DNA of 16,853 bases from JAUVDZ01 sp042568205. GTDB lineage: Bacteria > Patescibacteriota > Gracilibacteria > UBA1369 > PNNO01. The notes below the pieces were generated by a model. That model was not told the DNA's origin and did no database searches. It saw only the letters and a program-made list of their open reading frames with translations. The DNA lies in assembly GCA_042568205.1 (NCBI GenBank), contig JBHPJE010000016.1:1-16853 (forward strand), read 5' to 3'. A program made the translations under genes and the position numbers. How positions within the stretch are numbered: the first letter of the stretch is position 1; the number at the start of each line of letters is the position of its first letter. Of the stretch, positions 1-8,177 are shown piece after piece.

Positions 1-918
1 ATGTACTTTTTCTATTGAAAACTGTTCAACAAGCTCTTCTAAGTTTAAAATTTCTTCACTATCTCCACCAGGATGCCATCCAAGGAAGGCAATAAAGTTA
101 ATTATCGCTTCTTTTGAATATCCTTTTTCAATATATGACTCAACAGAAACATCACCATGGCGTTTACTTAATTTTGCACGCTCTTTATTAAGAAGTAGGG
201 GAAGATGTGCAAATTCAGGCGGTTCCCATCCAAAAGCTTCATATAAAAGAATGTGTTTTGGAGTTGAAGGAAGCCATTCTTCACCACGAATCACGTGAGA
301 GATTTCCATCATATGATCATCAATAACATTTGCTAATTGATATGTTGGGAATCCATCAGATTTTAGTAAAACCTGGTCGTCGAGGGTTTTTGCTGCAAAA
401 GTTACATTGCCTCGAACTAAATCTTTAAATTTCACTAGTTTTTCTAAGGGGATTTTTTGCCTTATCACAAACGGTTTTCCTTCATCTAAATTCTTTTGAA
501 TTTCTTCATCTGATAAATAAAGGCAATGACGATCATACATCGGAGCTTTTTTAGATTTCTCTTGATGTTCGCGCATTTCTGTAAGTCGTTCTGCTGTACA
601 AAAGCATCTGTACGCATGTTTCTTCTCTAAAAGTTCATCAGCGTGCTTTGTATATATTTCAGTTCGTTGAGATTGTATATATGGTTCATATGGACCACCT
701 TTATGTGGACTTTCATCCGGAGTTATCCCAGCCCAATCAAGCATCTCCATTAAATGAGCAGTTGCACCTTCAACTTCTCTTTTTTGGTCAGTGTCTTCAA
801 TTCTAAGTACAAATTGGCCTTCGTGTTTTTTTGCTAAAAGATAGCTATATAAAGCGGTTCTTAAACCTCCTACATGTAAATATCCAGTTGGTGATGGTGC
901 AAAACGTGTTCGTGTCAT
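1..918 (-). CDS. gltX: Glutamyl-tRNA synthetase (GluRS), C-terminal part cut off by window edge
   Basis: Class I aminoacyl-tRNA synthetase that charges tRNA with glutamate in the cytoplasm. The first 306 codons are open on the minus strand from ATG at 918 to the window edge; the anticodon-binding domain is outside. The HIGH-type motif is HVGG at residues 15-18, within the APSPTG-x-LHVGG signature. The KMSKS-type motif is KLSKR at 249-253, followed by HGD. A zinc site is visible as C105-x-C107 and Y128-xxx-C132; the C-x-C to Cys spacing of 24 equals that of the E. coli enzyme, but the last ligand looks like the Tyr-xxx-Cys form known from Glu-Q-RS. The start is fixed by the family N-terminus MTRTRFAPSPTG. 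There is no Shine-Dalgarno sequence, but a good promoter lies 25 bases upstream. It may be a non-discriminating enzyme that also charges tRNA-Gln, which cannot be judged from this part. Confidence 0.96.
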   Translation of the reverse strand, partial: MTRTRFAPSPTGYLHVGGLRTALYSYLLAKKHEGQFVLRIEDTDQKREVEGATAHLMEMLDWAGITPDESPHKGGPYEPYIQSQRTEIYTKHADELLEKKHAYRCFCTAERLTEMREHQEKSKKAPMYDRHCLYLSDEEIQKNLDEGKPFVIRQKIPLEKLVKFKDLVRGNVTFAAKTLDDQVLLKSDGFPTYQLANVIDDHMMEISHVIRGEEWLPSTPKHILLYEAFGWEPPEFAHLPLLLNKERAKLSKRHGDVSVESYIEKGYSKEAIINFIAFLGWHPGGDSEEILNLEELVEQFSIEKVH

Positions 919-942
919 CGGGTTGGGATTAGTTCGCGGATA

Positions 943-971
943 ATAATAGCAGGGGAGGGCAAAAATGTAAA
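943..971 (-). promoter_or_regulatory. Promoter of gltX
   Basis: On the minus strand TTTACA (966-971) is followed after 17 bases by TATTAT (943-948), each five of six to the sigma-70-type consensus. The -10 is preceded by TG one base away (extended -10). The start point would be near 936, giving a leader of about 18 bases before the ATG at 918. Confidence 0.7.
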
Positions 972-1132
972 TTTGTGGTTGGAGTGGGGAGTGCTTTGAA
1001 AGTGACATAAGTGATTTTGTAAGCTGAGCGATATATAAAGCCGCTAAGTATGCAGTTCTTGTATTATTATAGGGCGAAAAAGTGTGCTTTGCATGAAAAT
1101 TTTGCTATGCATGTTGAAGAAGGGTTGATAGA

Positions 1133-1423
1133 ATGTACTTACTTAACAAAACCATCATGGAAAATTCAGAATTTAAAGTATCAGGCGAAGATTTATTAAA
1201 AAGAGTTAAAAAATTAATAAAAGAAGGAAATGTACGTCGAATTATTATAAAAGATGAAAAAGGACGAAAATTTTTAGAAATTCCAGTTACTGTAGGTGTT
1301 CTTGGAGCTTTGGCTGCACCGATTTTTGTTGCAGTGGGAGCTGTAGCTGCACTTGCAAGCAAGTTTACAATTGAAGTTATAAAATCAAAACCAAAAAAGA
1401 AGGTTGCGAAGAAGAAAAAATAA
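1133..1423 (+). CDS. DUF4342 family small membrane protein
   Basis: A 96-residue protein of the DUF4342 family; the function of the family is not known to me. Residues 13-50 form an amphipathic helical part (VSGEDLLKRVKKLIKEGNVR) followed by IIIKDEKGRKFLEIPVTVG, the family signature. Residues 52-75 are a glycine/alanine-rich hydrophobic stretch that could enter the membrane, and the end is a very basic tail, KPKKKVAKKKK. The first ATG at 1133 has the only clear Shine-Dalgarno-like sequence in the window (GAAGAAGGG, 1116-1124, spacing 8), so I keep it. The ATG at 1157 (MENSEFKV) is where the family homology begins and is an alternative giving 88 residues. It precedes ftsK in the same direction with a 77-base gap holding a separate ftsK promoter. 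The basic tail could bind nucleic acid or acidic lipid, which is inference. Confidence 0.8.
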   Translation: MYLLNKTIMENSEFKVSGEDLLKRVKKLIKEGNVRRIIIKDEKGRKFLEIPVTVGVLGALAAPIFVAVGAVAALASKFTIEVIKSKPKKKVAKKKK

Positions 1424-1445
1424 TATTAATTTTTGGCTTCCAACC

Positions 1446-1474
1446 TTGCAATTTCCCTTTTTTATGGTTAAAAT
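1446..1474 (+). promoter_or_regulatory. Promoter of ftsK-galE
   Basis: TTGCAA (1446-1451), a 17-base spacer, then TAAAAT (1469-1474): four and five of six to consensus. The predicted start near 1481 leaves a leader of about 20 bases with no Shine-Dalgarno sequence before the ATG at 1501. Confidence 0.6.
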
Positions 1475-1500
1475 TATATCCAGTACTAATTTATATTTTC

Positions 1501-3771
1501 ATGCCTAGAACCAGAAGAGTAAAAAGGTCTACAAGACCACGTAAAAAAACAACTACTGCCGCTAAAAGACGTCGTACAACAAGACGTACACCTAAAAAAC
1601 AAATGAAGTTTGAAGTTAAATCTTCAGTAATGAGGGAAATTTGGGCAATAGTGTATTTTGCGCTGTCTGCTGTGACTTTTTTGAGTTTACAAGGAGCTTT
1701 TGGAATAGTAGGTGAGATTTGGGTAGGAGTTCTTCAACCGATATTAGGGTGGGGGATTTATATGATTCCGCCACTTTTCTTACTTATTTCTTTAATGTTG
1801 TTTTTTGCACGAAATATCAATTTTGGTTTATCAAAAATAGTTGGAATTATATTAATGGTGATGTCGATTTTAAGTATTATTCATTTGGCTGTGCCAATTG
1901 GAGATGTTTTAACTGTAGCTCAAATAGGAACTTATGGTGGTTATGTAGGATTTGTGACAAACTTCTTTATGCGAACAATGTTAAGCATTGGAGAAGTTGG
2001 TGCTGCAGTGGTTTTTGTTGCTATGGCGCTTATCTCAATCCTTTTATCTTTTGAAATTTCATTAGCAGAAATTGGAAGATTCTTTAAACCTGAACTTAAA
2101 ATTGAAAAGAAATCCGCTAAGAAAAAGAAAGATGACATTGAGCTTGATGGTGAAAATATGGAAATGGCGAGTGATGATGTATTAAAAGCAATTTATGGTA
2201 ATCGGGAATCTGATATCCGAATAAAAAGAGCACAACCAGTTAATGAAGTAAATGCAGAAGAAGTTGATGTTGAAAAACCTGAAATGAAGAAAAAGCCTTT
2301 AACAACAGAAGAAAAGAAAGAAGTTGTTGCTGAACTAAATCAGGAAAAAGAAGAGCCGGATTATTCTGAATGGGAATTTCCTTCGTTAGATTTGTTAAAT
2401 AGTACAATTGCTGAAATTGAATCAGATGATAAGGTTTTAATGGAAAATGCAGAAAAAATAAGAACAAAGTTAGAACAATTTGGAATTGATGTAACAATGC
2501 ATGAGGTTCATGTTGGTCCGACTGTTATTCAATATACTTTAAAACCGCACGAGGGTGTTAAACTTTCAAAAATTACTACACTTAAAAGTGACCTTGCCTT
2601 AGCGCTTGCTTCGCAATCTGTTCGTATTGAAGCTCCGATTCCTGGTAAAGCTTTGGTTGGAATTGAAGTTCCAAATGAACACAGAGCAATGGTTAGACTT
2701 AGAGAAATTATTGAGTCCCCTGAATTTAAAAAAGGTAATTCTAATCTTAAATTCCCACTTGGTAGAAATGTTTCAGGTGAACCAATAATTGCAGATTTAC
2801 AGACAATGCCTCACTTACTTATAGCTGGTGCAACTGGTTCAGGTAAGTCTGTAGGGATGAATACTTTATTAACTTCTCTTTTATATCAAAATTCTCCACT
2901 TGATCTTAAAATGATCTTAATTGATCCAAAACAGGTTGAGTTAAAATCATATAATTCAATTCCACATTTATTAACACCGGTTATTAATGATCCTGAGAAG
3001 GCTGCAATTGCATTAAGATGGTGTGTTGCAGAGATGAATAGGCGTTATACAGAATGTGCAGACAAAGAAAAACGAAATATTACTGATTACAACGCAGACA
3101 AGAGTTTAGAAAAAATGAGTAACATAGTAGTGGTTATTGATGAGTTAGCAGATTTGATGATGGCTGCAGGAAAAGAAGTAGAAGCATCAATTTGTAGAAT
3201 TGCACAGATGGCTCGTGCTGTTGGAATCCACTTAGTAATTGCTACTCAGAGACCTTCAGTAGATGTAATCACTGGTTTAATTAAAGCAAATATCCCTGCA
3301 AGAATTGCATTTGCTGTAAGTTCATCAATTGATTCTCGAACAATTATTGATGGAATTGGAGCAGAAGATTTATTAGGAAAAGGAGATATGCTTTACCTTC
3401 CAAGCGGAATGAATAAGCCTTTAAGAGTACAGGGTATTTACATCTCTTCTGATGAAATCGAAGCAGTTACAAATAGAGTTAAATTAACAGTTGAACCTGA
3501 TTATGATGATGAAATTATCTCTACTAGAGTTGCAGGTCAAAAATTAAACGGAGTACCAGATAGTAATTTTGGAGACTCTGATGATGCAATGTACACGCAA
3601 GCAATTGAAGTCATTAAAGAGAATCGAAAAGCATCAGCAAGTCTTTTGCAACGTCGTTTAAAGGTTGGATATGCAAGAGCTGCCCGGCTTTTAGATGAAT
3701 TAGAAGAGAATGGAGTAATCGGACCTTCAAACGGTGCAAAAGCACGTGACATTTATATTGATGAAGAATAA
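1501..3771 (+). CDS. ftsK: DNA translocase FtsK/SpoIIIE
   Basis: Septum-anchored, ATP-driven DNA pump that clears and aligns chromosome termini during division. The 756-residue protein has all expected parts. Residues 1-37 are an extremely Arg/Lys-rich cytoplasmic tail. Four membrane segments lie at about 46-65, 78-103, 113-132 and 164-184. A charged linker of only about 190 residues runs to around 375 (short compared with the roughly 600 of E. coli). The motor has Walker A GATGSGKS at 443-450 and Walker B VVVIDE at 543-548. A C-terminal winged-helix gamma domain at about 692-754 (ASASLLQRRLKVGYARAARL) reads DNA orientation sequences (KOPS/SRS) and, in other bacteria, contacts XerD. It starts a two-gene unit with galE, which overlaps its last 11 bases. 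The basic N-terminal tail is longer and more extreme than in most FtsK proteins and may bind DNA. Confidence 0.96.
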   Translation: MPRTRRVKRSTRPRKKTTTAAKRRRTTRRTPKKQMKFEVKSSVMREIWAIVYFALSAVTFLSLQGAFGIVGEIWVGVLQPILGWGIYMIPPLFLLISLMLFFARNINFGLSKIVGIILMVMSILSIIHLAVPIGDVLTVAQIGTYGGYVGFVTNFFMRTMLSIGEVGAAVVFVAMALISILLSFEISLAEIGRFFKPELKIEKKSAKKKKDDIELDGENMEMASDDVLKAIYGNRESDIRIKRAQPVNEVNAEEVDVEKPEMKKKPLTTEEKKEVVAELNQEKEEPDYSEWEFPSLDLLNSTIAEIESDDKVLMENAEKIRTKLEQFGIDVTMHEVHVGPTVIQYTLKPHEGVKLSKITTLKSDLALALASQSVRIEAPIPGKALVGIEVPNEHRAMVRLREIIESPEFKKGNSNLKFPLGRNVSGEPIIADLQTMPHLLIAGATGSGKSVGMNTLLTSLLYQNSPLDLKMILIDPKQVELKSYNSIPHLLTPVINDPEKAAIALRWCVAEMNRRYTECADKEKRNITDYNADKSLEKMSNIVVVIDELADLMMAAGKEVEASICRIAQMARAVGIHLVIATQRPSVDVITGLIKANIPARIAFAVSSSIDSRTIIDGIGAEDLLGKGDMLYLPSGMNKPLRVQGIYISSDEIEAVTNRVKLTVEPDYDDEIISTRVAGQKLNGVPDSNFGDSDDAMYTQAIEVIKENRKASASLLQRRLKVGYARAARLLDELEENGVIGPSNGAKARDIYIDEE

Positions 3772-4753
3772 ACATGTACTAGTTACAGGTGGTGCTGGTT
3801 ATATCGGTTCTCATACCGTACGACTTTTGATTAAAGAAGGTTACAAGGTCACAGTTTTAGATAACTTAGTAAATGGACATAAAGAAAGCGTACCTGAGGG
3901 TGTTGAATTTGTTGAATTGGATCTTGGGGAGCGTGAAGTTTTAACAAAATTTATCGAACATAATGACTTTGATGCAGTGATTCATTTTGCAGCATTTATT
4001 GAAGCTGGACTGAGCATGAAAGAGCCTGAAAAGTTCTTTGAAAACAATTGTGTTAACGGAACAAATTTATTGAACGCCATGGTCGGAAATAATTTAAAGA
4101 CCATTATTTTTTCAAGTACTGCTGCGGTATACGGAGATCCCGTTTCTGTACCTATAAAAGAAGACCATCCTTTGAATCCGGTTAATCACTATGGCCGTAC
4201 TAAATTAATTTTTGAGAACATTTTAGGCATGTATGCAGAGACTCACGGACTAAAATATACATCTTTAAGGTACTTTAATGCAGCAGGTGCAGATCCATCT
4301 GGAGAGATAGGAGAAGATCATGACCCTGAAACTCATTTAATACCATTAATTCTACGAACTGCACTTGGAAAACGTAAAAGTATTTCAATTTTTGGAACAG
4401 ATTACGATACTAAGGACGGAACATGCGTTAGAGACTACATTCATGTGAATGATTTGGCTCAAGCTCATATTTTAGCATTAGAAAAATTATTCGAAACAGG
4501 GGAGTCTGATGTATTTAACTTAGGTAATGGACAAGGATTCACAGTTAAGGAGGTAATTGAGGCAGCTGAGAAAGTTATTGGACATCCTATACCAAAAGAA
4601 GAAGAAGGCAGACGAGAAGGTGACCCTGCAGTTTTAATTGCTGATTCTGAAAAGATTAAATCAAAGTTAAACTGGCAGCCAAAACATACTTCAATTGAAG
4701 ATATCATTGAAACAGCATGGAAGTGGCACAAAGATAATCCGGAAGGATATTAA
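3761..4753 (+). CDS. galE: UDP-glucose 4-epimerase
   Basis: NAD-dependent interconversion of UDP-glucose and UDP-galactose in the cytoplasm, feeding surface polysaccharide synthesis (GalU in this window makes the substrate). The extended short-chain dehydrogenase fold shows the NAD-binding GGAGYIGS at residues 10-17, the catalytic S118-S119-T120 with AVYG, and Y144-xxx-K148 (YGRTK). The E. coli catalytic serine S124 appears to be replaced by T120, a common variant. Length is 330 residues, close to the usual 338. I chose ATG 3761 (MKNKHVLVTGG), which overlaps the end of ftsK by 11 bases. The longer reading from 3734 adds nine residues not typical of the family. Its UAA lies inside the four-base palindrome TTAA (4750-4753), which also supplies the stop of the opposing gene. 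The protein could equally act on N-acetylated UDP-sugars; sequence alone does not tell. Confidence 0.93.
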   Translation: MKNKHVLVTGGAGYIGSHTVRLLIKEGYKVTVLDNLVNGHKESVPEGVEFVELDLGEREVLTKFIEHNDFDAVIHFAAFIEAGLSMKEPEKFFENNCVNGTNLLNAMVGNNLKTIIFSSTAAVYGDPVSVPIKEDHPLNPVNHYGRTKLIFENILGMYAETHGLKYTSLRYFNAAGADPSGEIGEDHDPETHLIPLILRTALGKRKSISIFGTDYDTKDGTCVRDYIHVNDLAQAHILALEKLFETGESDVFNLGNGQGFTVKEVIEAAEKVIGHPIPKEEEGRREGDPAVLIADSEKIKSKLNWQPKHTSIEDIIETAWKWHKDNPEGY

Positions 4754-5091
4754 GTACTAGACCGTTCAGTAATAAGATCACTTACAGCTTTTAGTTTTGC
4801 TTGAGTTAATTCAACCAATCTATAGATTTCTTGGTGCCAAACATTTATTTCTGTAGCGTCTTCTGGAAGATCATCCCGTAATATAGTTGAAGTTGCTAAT
4901 AATGTATATTTAGCTTCAGTAAGTTCAGCAATACCCAAACCTTGAATTCTTTCTTTAAAAGCATCTAATTCTTCTAAATTAGAATCTAAATCTACCACAG
5001 GAGTAGCTTCTTGATCTTCAAGAAATGATTGCTCTGGTAAATAATCAGTTAATTGAACGACTTCTGTAATTACTTCTTTCTTATGCACCAT
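4750..5091 (-). CDS. Hypothetical protein downstream of secA
   Basis: I do not recognise this gene. From ATG 5091 it encodes 113 residues, acidic and mostly helical in appearance, with no membrane segment, signal peptide or cysteine pair. Residues 38-72 and 83-110 look like amphipathic helices (LEELDAFKERIQGLG; EIYRLVELTQAKLKAVSDLI), so a small helical bundle or partner-binding protein is plausible. The ATG overlaps the secA stop by 11 bases, which points to translational coupling with secA. An in-frame ATG at 5136 would add 15 residues, but those are read out of frame through the conserved SEC-C codons of secA, so the later start is more likely. There is no strong Shine-Dalgarno sequence. 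The stop shares TTAA with the galE stop on the other strand. Confidence 0.6.
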   Translation of the reverse strand: MVHKKEVITEVVQLTDYLPEQSFLEDQEATPVVDLDSNLEELDAFKERIQGLGIAELTEAKYTLLATSTILRDDLPEDATEINVWHQEIYRLVELTQAKLKAVSDLITERSST

Positions 5092-7792
5092 GACATTTCT
5101 TAAATTTTTTACCGCTTCCACAGGGGCATTCATCATTTCTTCCTACATCTTTATATAAAGGATCTATTTCTGCGGCAGCTTGCGGTTGTGCATACGCAGG
5201 ATTATCTTCTGTATTAATCATTTTAATTCCTTCACCTTGTTTTCGTTTTTGATTAGCTGCTGCAACTGCCATTGTTCTAAGAATATTAGACTGACCATTT
5301 TCATGACCCGATAGAACTTCTTTAATATCACCCTCATTTGTTCGAACTTGCTTTGGCTGATCTGCTTCAACGAACTGCGCAGGTACCTGAGCTGCTATAT
5401 CAATTTTAAATATTGTGTTAACTGTTGCACTTTCAATACTTCCCAATAGCTTTTCAAATGCAGTAAATGCTTCACCTTTGTATTCCATTAAAGGATCACG
5501 CTGTGCAAATCCTTTAAGAGCAACATTTTCACGAATTTTACTCAAATTATCGATATGAGCCATCCAAAGTTGATCAATAATATGCAAATATACACTTCTT
5601 TCAATTTTTCTAAGTAAATCCGGATTAGGAACCATCTTTTCCAGCTCTTCATACTCATCAAACATATATCTCCTAACTCTTTGAATAATTTCTTCTTGCG
5701 TTAAAAGTCCTGAAATATCATCAATATTAAAATCTTTAGAACGATTTCGATTAAATGTTCGCACAGTTTCTACAATTTCTTTATAATTCCAATCTTTTGT
5801 TTCTTTGCCTGTTGTATGCCGTAAAATAAGGGCTTCAACTTCTTTTTCTAGCAATAAAATAATCTCATTTTTCATATTTTCAACTTCCAAAACTTCTCTA
5901 CGTTTTTTATAGATGATTGTACGATGGTGATTGATTACATCATCATATTCAACTAAGTGTTTTCTGACATCAAAGTTACGTCCTTCAACCTTTTTTTGAG
6001 CACTTTCAATTGATCTGGAAATCATTCCGTTTTCAATTGGCATATCATCAGGTATTTTCAACATATTCATCATATTTTGAACTTTTTCACCGCCAAATAA
6101 ACGCATTAATTCATCTTCAGTTGAAACATAAAATTGAGTTGCACCATTATCTCCCTGACGACCTGAGCGACCTCTTAACTGGTTATCAATTCGTCGAGAT
6201 TCATGACGTTCTGTACCAACTACATACAAACCACCAATCTCAGGAACGCCTTCACCTAGCTTAATATCAGTTCCACGACCTGCCATGTTAGTTGCAATTG
6301 TAATTGCTTGTTTTTGACCTGCATTTTTAATAATTTCAGCCTCTTGTTCATGATGTTTTGCATTCAAAACATTATGAGGTACCCCATGAGCACTTAAAAG
6401 TTTGCTCATAAGTTCAGATTTTTCAATTGAAATAGTACCAATTAAAACTGGCTGACCTTTTTCGTATAATTCTTTAGTATTTTTTGCTACAGCAACATAT
6501 TTTGCCTTTTGAGTTTTATAAATTGCATCAGATTTATCTTTTCTGACAATTGGCTGGTGAGTAGGAATAACCAGAGTATCAAGCCCATAAATCGACATGA
6601 ACTCTTCAGCTTCTGTTTCAGCAGTACCAGTCATTCCAGCTAATTTATCAAAAAGTCTAAAATAATTCTGGAAAGTAATAGTTGCGAGTGTTTTTGATTC
6701 TCTTTTTATCTCAACACCTTCTTTTGCTTCGATTGCTTGATGCAATCCTTCAGAATATCTTCGACCTGGCATTAAACGACCAGTAAATTCATCAACAATC
6801 ACAACTTCATTGTCTCGCACTACATAATCTATATCTTTTTTAAAAATAACATTAGCTTTTAATGCAGATTCAATATGATGAACCTCCATAAAACCCGCTT
6901 CTGTATATATGTTTTCTACTCCAAGCAAGTTTTCCATTTTTTTAATTCCATCTTCACTTAAAGATGCAGCTCGAGCCTTTTCATCAATATTGTAATCTTC
7001 ATTTTCTTTAAGATTTGATATCAAAGTTGAATATCTTTGATATTTTTGTGTAGATTCTTCAGCTGGAGCAGAAATAATCAATGGAGTTCTTGCTTCATCA
7101 ATTAAAATCGAATCCACTTCATCCACAATTGCATAATTCAATTGTTTTTGAACAACATTATCAATGTTCGTAGCCATGTTGTCTCTTAGATAGTCAAAAC
7201 CAAACTCATTATTTGTTCCGTAAGTAATATCTGCCGCGTAAGCTTCTTTTTTCTGATCAGGAGTTTGTCCATGGGCATTAACTCCAACAGTAAGTCCAAG
7301 AAATTTATAAAGACCACTCATCCACTCAGCATCACGATGTGCAAGATATTCATTAACAGTTACAAGAAAGACTCCTTTTTCAGTAAGAGCATTTAAATAA
7401 ACCGGCATTGTACAAACCAAAGTTTTACCTTCACCAGTTTTCATTTCTCCAATATTACCCTGATGCAAAATAATTCCACCAATTAACTGAACGTCATATG
7501 GAATCATGTTCCACTCAATATCATTTCCACGAACATCCCATTTTCTACCAATCAAACGTCTACAAGCAGCTTTAACTAAAGCAAAAGCTTCAGGTAATAA
7601 ATCATCTAAAGTTTCACCTTGAGCCAAGCGTCTTTTAAATTCAGCTGTCTTCGCGGGAAAATCTTCATCAGTCTTAAGTTCTTCTGATAACTTAACTTCT
7701 ATTTCATTAATTTTATCTACAAGTGGTTGAATTTTTTTAATCGCTTTTTTATTCTGATCACCGATTATACGATTAATTATTTTCTGGAGCAT
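5081..7792 (-). CDS. secA: Preprotein translocase ATPase SecA
   Basis: Cytoplasmic ATPase motor that drives unfolded preproteins through the SecYEG channel. At 903 residues it matches E. coli SecA (901). The Walker A motif is MKTGEGKT at 117-124 and Walker B is DEVD at 224-227, followed by the SecA signature SILIDEARTPLIIS. The preprotein cross-linking region, second nucleotide-binding fold (NMAGRGTDI, then QLRGRSGRQGD) and helical scaffold/wing domain (HIIDQLWMAHIDNL) are all present. The end carries a complete SEC-C zinc motif: C889-x-C891-x8-C900-H901, known to bind phospholipid, SecB or ribosomes in other species. The region 800-885 before it is a poorly conserved linker. It is the first gene of a probable two-gene unit with the 113-residue hypothetical gene. 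No Shine-Dalgarno sequence precedes the ATG. Confidence 0.97.
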   Translation of the reverse strand: MLQKIINRIIGDQNKKAIKKIQPLVDKINEIEVKLSEELKTDEDFPAKTAEFKRRLAQGETLDDLLPEAFALVKAACRRLIGRKWDVRGNDIEWNMIPYDVQLIGGIILHQGNIGEMKTGEGKTLVCTMPVYLNALTEKGVFLVTVNEYLAHRDAEWMSGLYKFLGLTVGVNAHGQTPDQKKEAYAADITYGTNNEFGFDYLRDNMATNIDNVVQKQLNYAIVDEVDSILIDEARTPLIISAPAEESTQKYQRYSTLISNLKENEDYNIDEKARAASLSEDGIKKMENLLGVENIYTEAGFMEVHHIESALKANVIFKKDIDYVVRDNEVVIVDEFTGRLMPGRRYSEGLHQAIEAKEGVEIKRESKTLATITFQNYFRLFDKLAGMTGTAETEAEEFMSIYGLDTLVIPTHQPIVRKDKSDAIYKTQKAKYVAVAKNTKELYEKGQPVLIGTISIEKSELMSKLLSAHGVPHNVLNAKHHEQEAEIIKNAGQKQAITIATNMAGRGTDIKLGEGVPEIGGLYVVGTERHESRRIDNQLRGRSGRQGDNGATQFYVSTEDELMRLFGGEKVQNMMNMLKIPDDMPIENGMISRSIESAQKKVEGRNFDVRKHLVEYDDVINHHRTIIYKKRREVLEVENMKNEIILLLEKEVEALILRHTTGKETKDWNYKEIVETVRTFNRNRSKDFNIDDISGLLTQEEIIQRVRRYMFDEYEELEKMVPNPDLLRKIERSVYLHIIDQLWMAHIDNLSKIRENVALKGFAQRDPLMEYKGEAFTAFEKLLGSIESATVNTIFKIDIAAQVPAQFVEADQPKQVRTNEGDIKEVLSGHENGQSNILRTMAVAAANQKRKQGEGIKMINTEDNPAYAQPQAAAEIDPLYKDVGRNDECPCGSGKKFKKCHGA

Positions 7793-7809
7793 GTAATGAA
7801 ATTATTGAA

Positions 7810-7833
7810 ATAGTCTTATACATTTTAGACTAT
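7810..7833. promoter_or_regulatory. Inverted repeat across the likely secA -10 region
   Basis: Perfect seven-base arms ATAGTCT (7810-7816) and AGACTAT (7827-7833) with a 10-base centre. The left arm overlaps a minus-strand -10-like TATAAG (7815-7820), 23 bases upstream of the secA ATG; no convincing -35 is present. It may be an operator for secA or the divergent 90-residue gene, or chance in AT-rich DNA. Confidence 0.3.
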
Positions 7834-7892
7834 ATGTTTTATTTTACAAGCTAAACGAAGTTTGTTATTAATCAATTTTAAAAAATATAATT

Positions 7893-8165
7893 ATGAAAAT
7901 TCGTCAATTAAGTTCAAAAGAATATGCTGAACTTCTTGAAGAGAAGGTGAGAGAAGCTTTACCAGCTGATAAAATTGATGAAATCACTCAATCTGCGAAT
8001 TGGGTTCTTTTTCAAATGCGTCTAAGATTGGTTGAGAAAATGGATGTTTGTATGACTATTGCTGAAATGCAAAATGATATAAATGATTTTACTGAAGCTC
8101 TTTTAACGGGTTCTGCATTTATAACTGTTACAAATTATATATCTCGTCATGGGAAAATAAGGTGA
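7893..8165 (+). CDS. Hypothetical protein, 90 residues
   Basis: I do not recognise this gene. It encodes 90 residues, apparently all-helical and soluble, with heptad-like segments at about 8-25 (YAELLEEKVREALPADKI) and 40-70 (QMRLRLVEKMDVCMTIAEMQ). There is no membrane segment, signal peptide or known motif. It diverges from secA across a 100-base gap and converges on the sugar phosphotransferase gene with only 12 bases between stops. It ends in UGA immediately followed by UAA. No Shine-Dalgarno sequence is present; a TATAAT two bases before the ATG is too close to be its promoter. Uninterrupted reading, neat spacing and normal-looking residue composition support a real gene. Confidence 0.6.
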   Translation: MKIRQLSSKEYAELLEEKVREALPADKIDEITQSANWVLFQMRLRLVEKMDVCMTIAEMQNDINDFTEALLTGSAFITVTNYISRHGKIR

Positions 8166-8177
8166 TAATTTACCATT

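Noticed and set aside
919..1132. 214-base gap between gltX and the DUF4342 gene as a possible RNA gene
   Set aside because: Apart from the gltX promoter and the tiny frame, I see no stable stem or known RNA motif.
1050..1199. 49-codon plus-strand frame overlapping the start of the DUF4342 gene
   Set aside because: It overlaps a recognised family gene in another frame, has no recognisable protein pattern and no ribosome-binding signal.
3734..3760. Upstream start for GalE adding nine residues
   Set aside because: The family begins just before the NAD-binding glycine motif; MKNKHVLVTGG from 3761 is the normal N-terminus.
4465..4731. Long antisense open frames inside galE, ftsK, ftsH, tilS, secA and the transferase
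   Set aside because: They are shadows of strongly conserved genes, show low-complexity residue runs and have no start signals.
5091..5136. Longer start (ATG 5136) for the gene after secA
   Set aside because: The added 15 residues are an out-of-frame reading of the conserved SEC-C zinc motif of secA; the start at 5091 overlapping the secA stop is simpler.
7886..7891. Perfect TATAAT with TTGTTA 18 bases upstream, just before the 90-residue gene
   Set aside because: The -10 ends one base before the ATG at 7893, so transcription would begin inside the gene with no near in-frame start; likely chance in AT-rich DNA.
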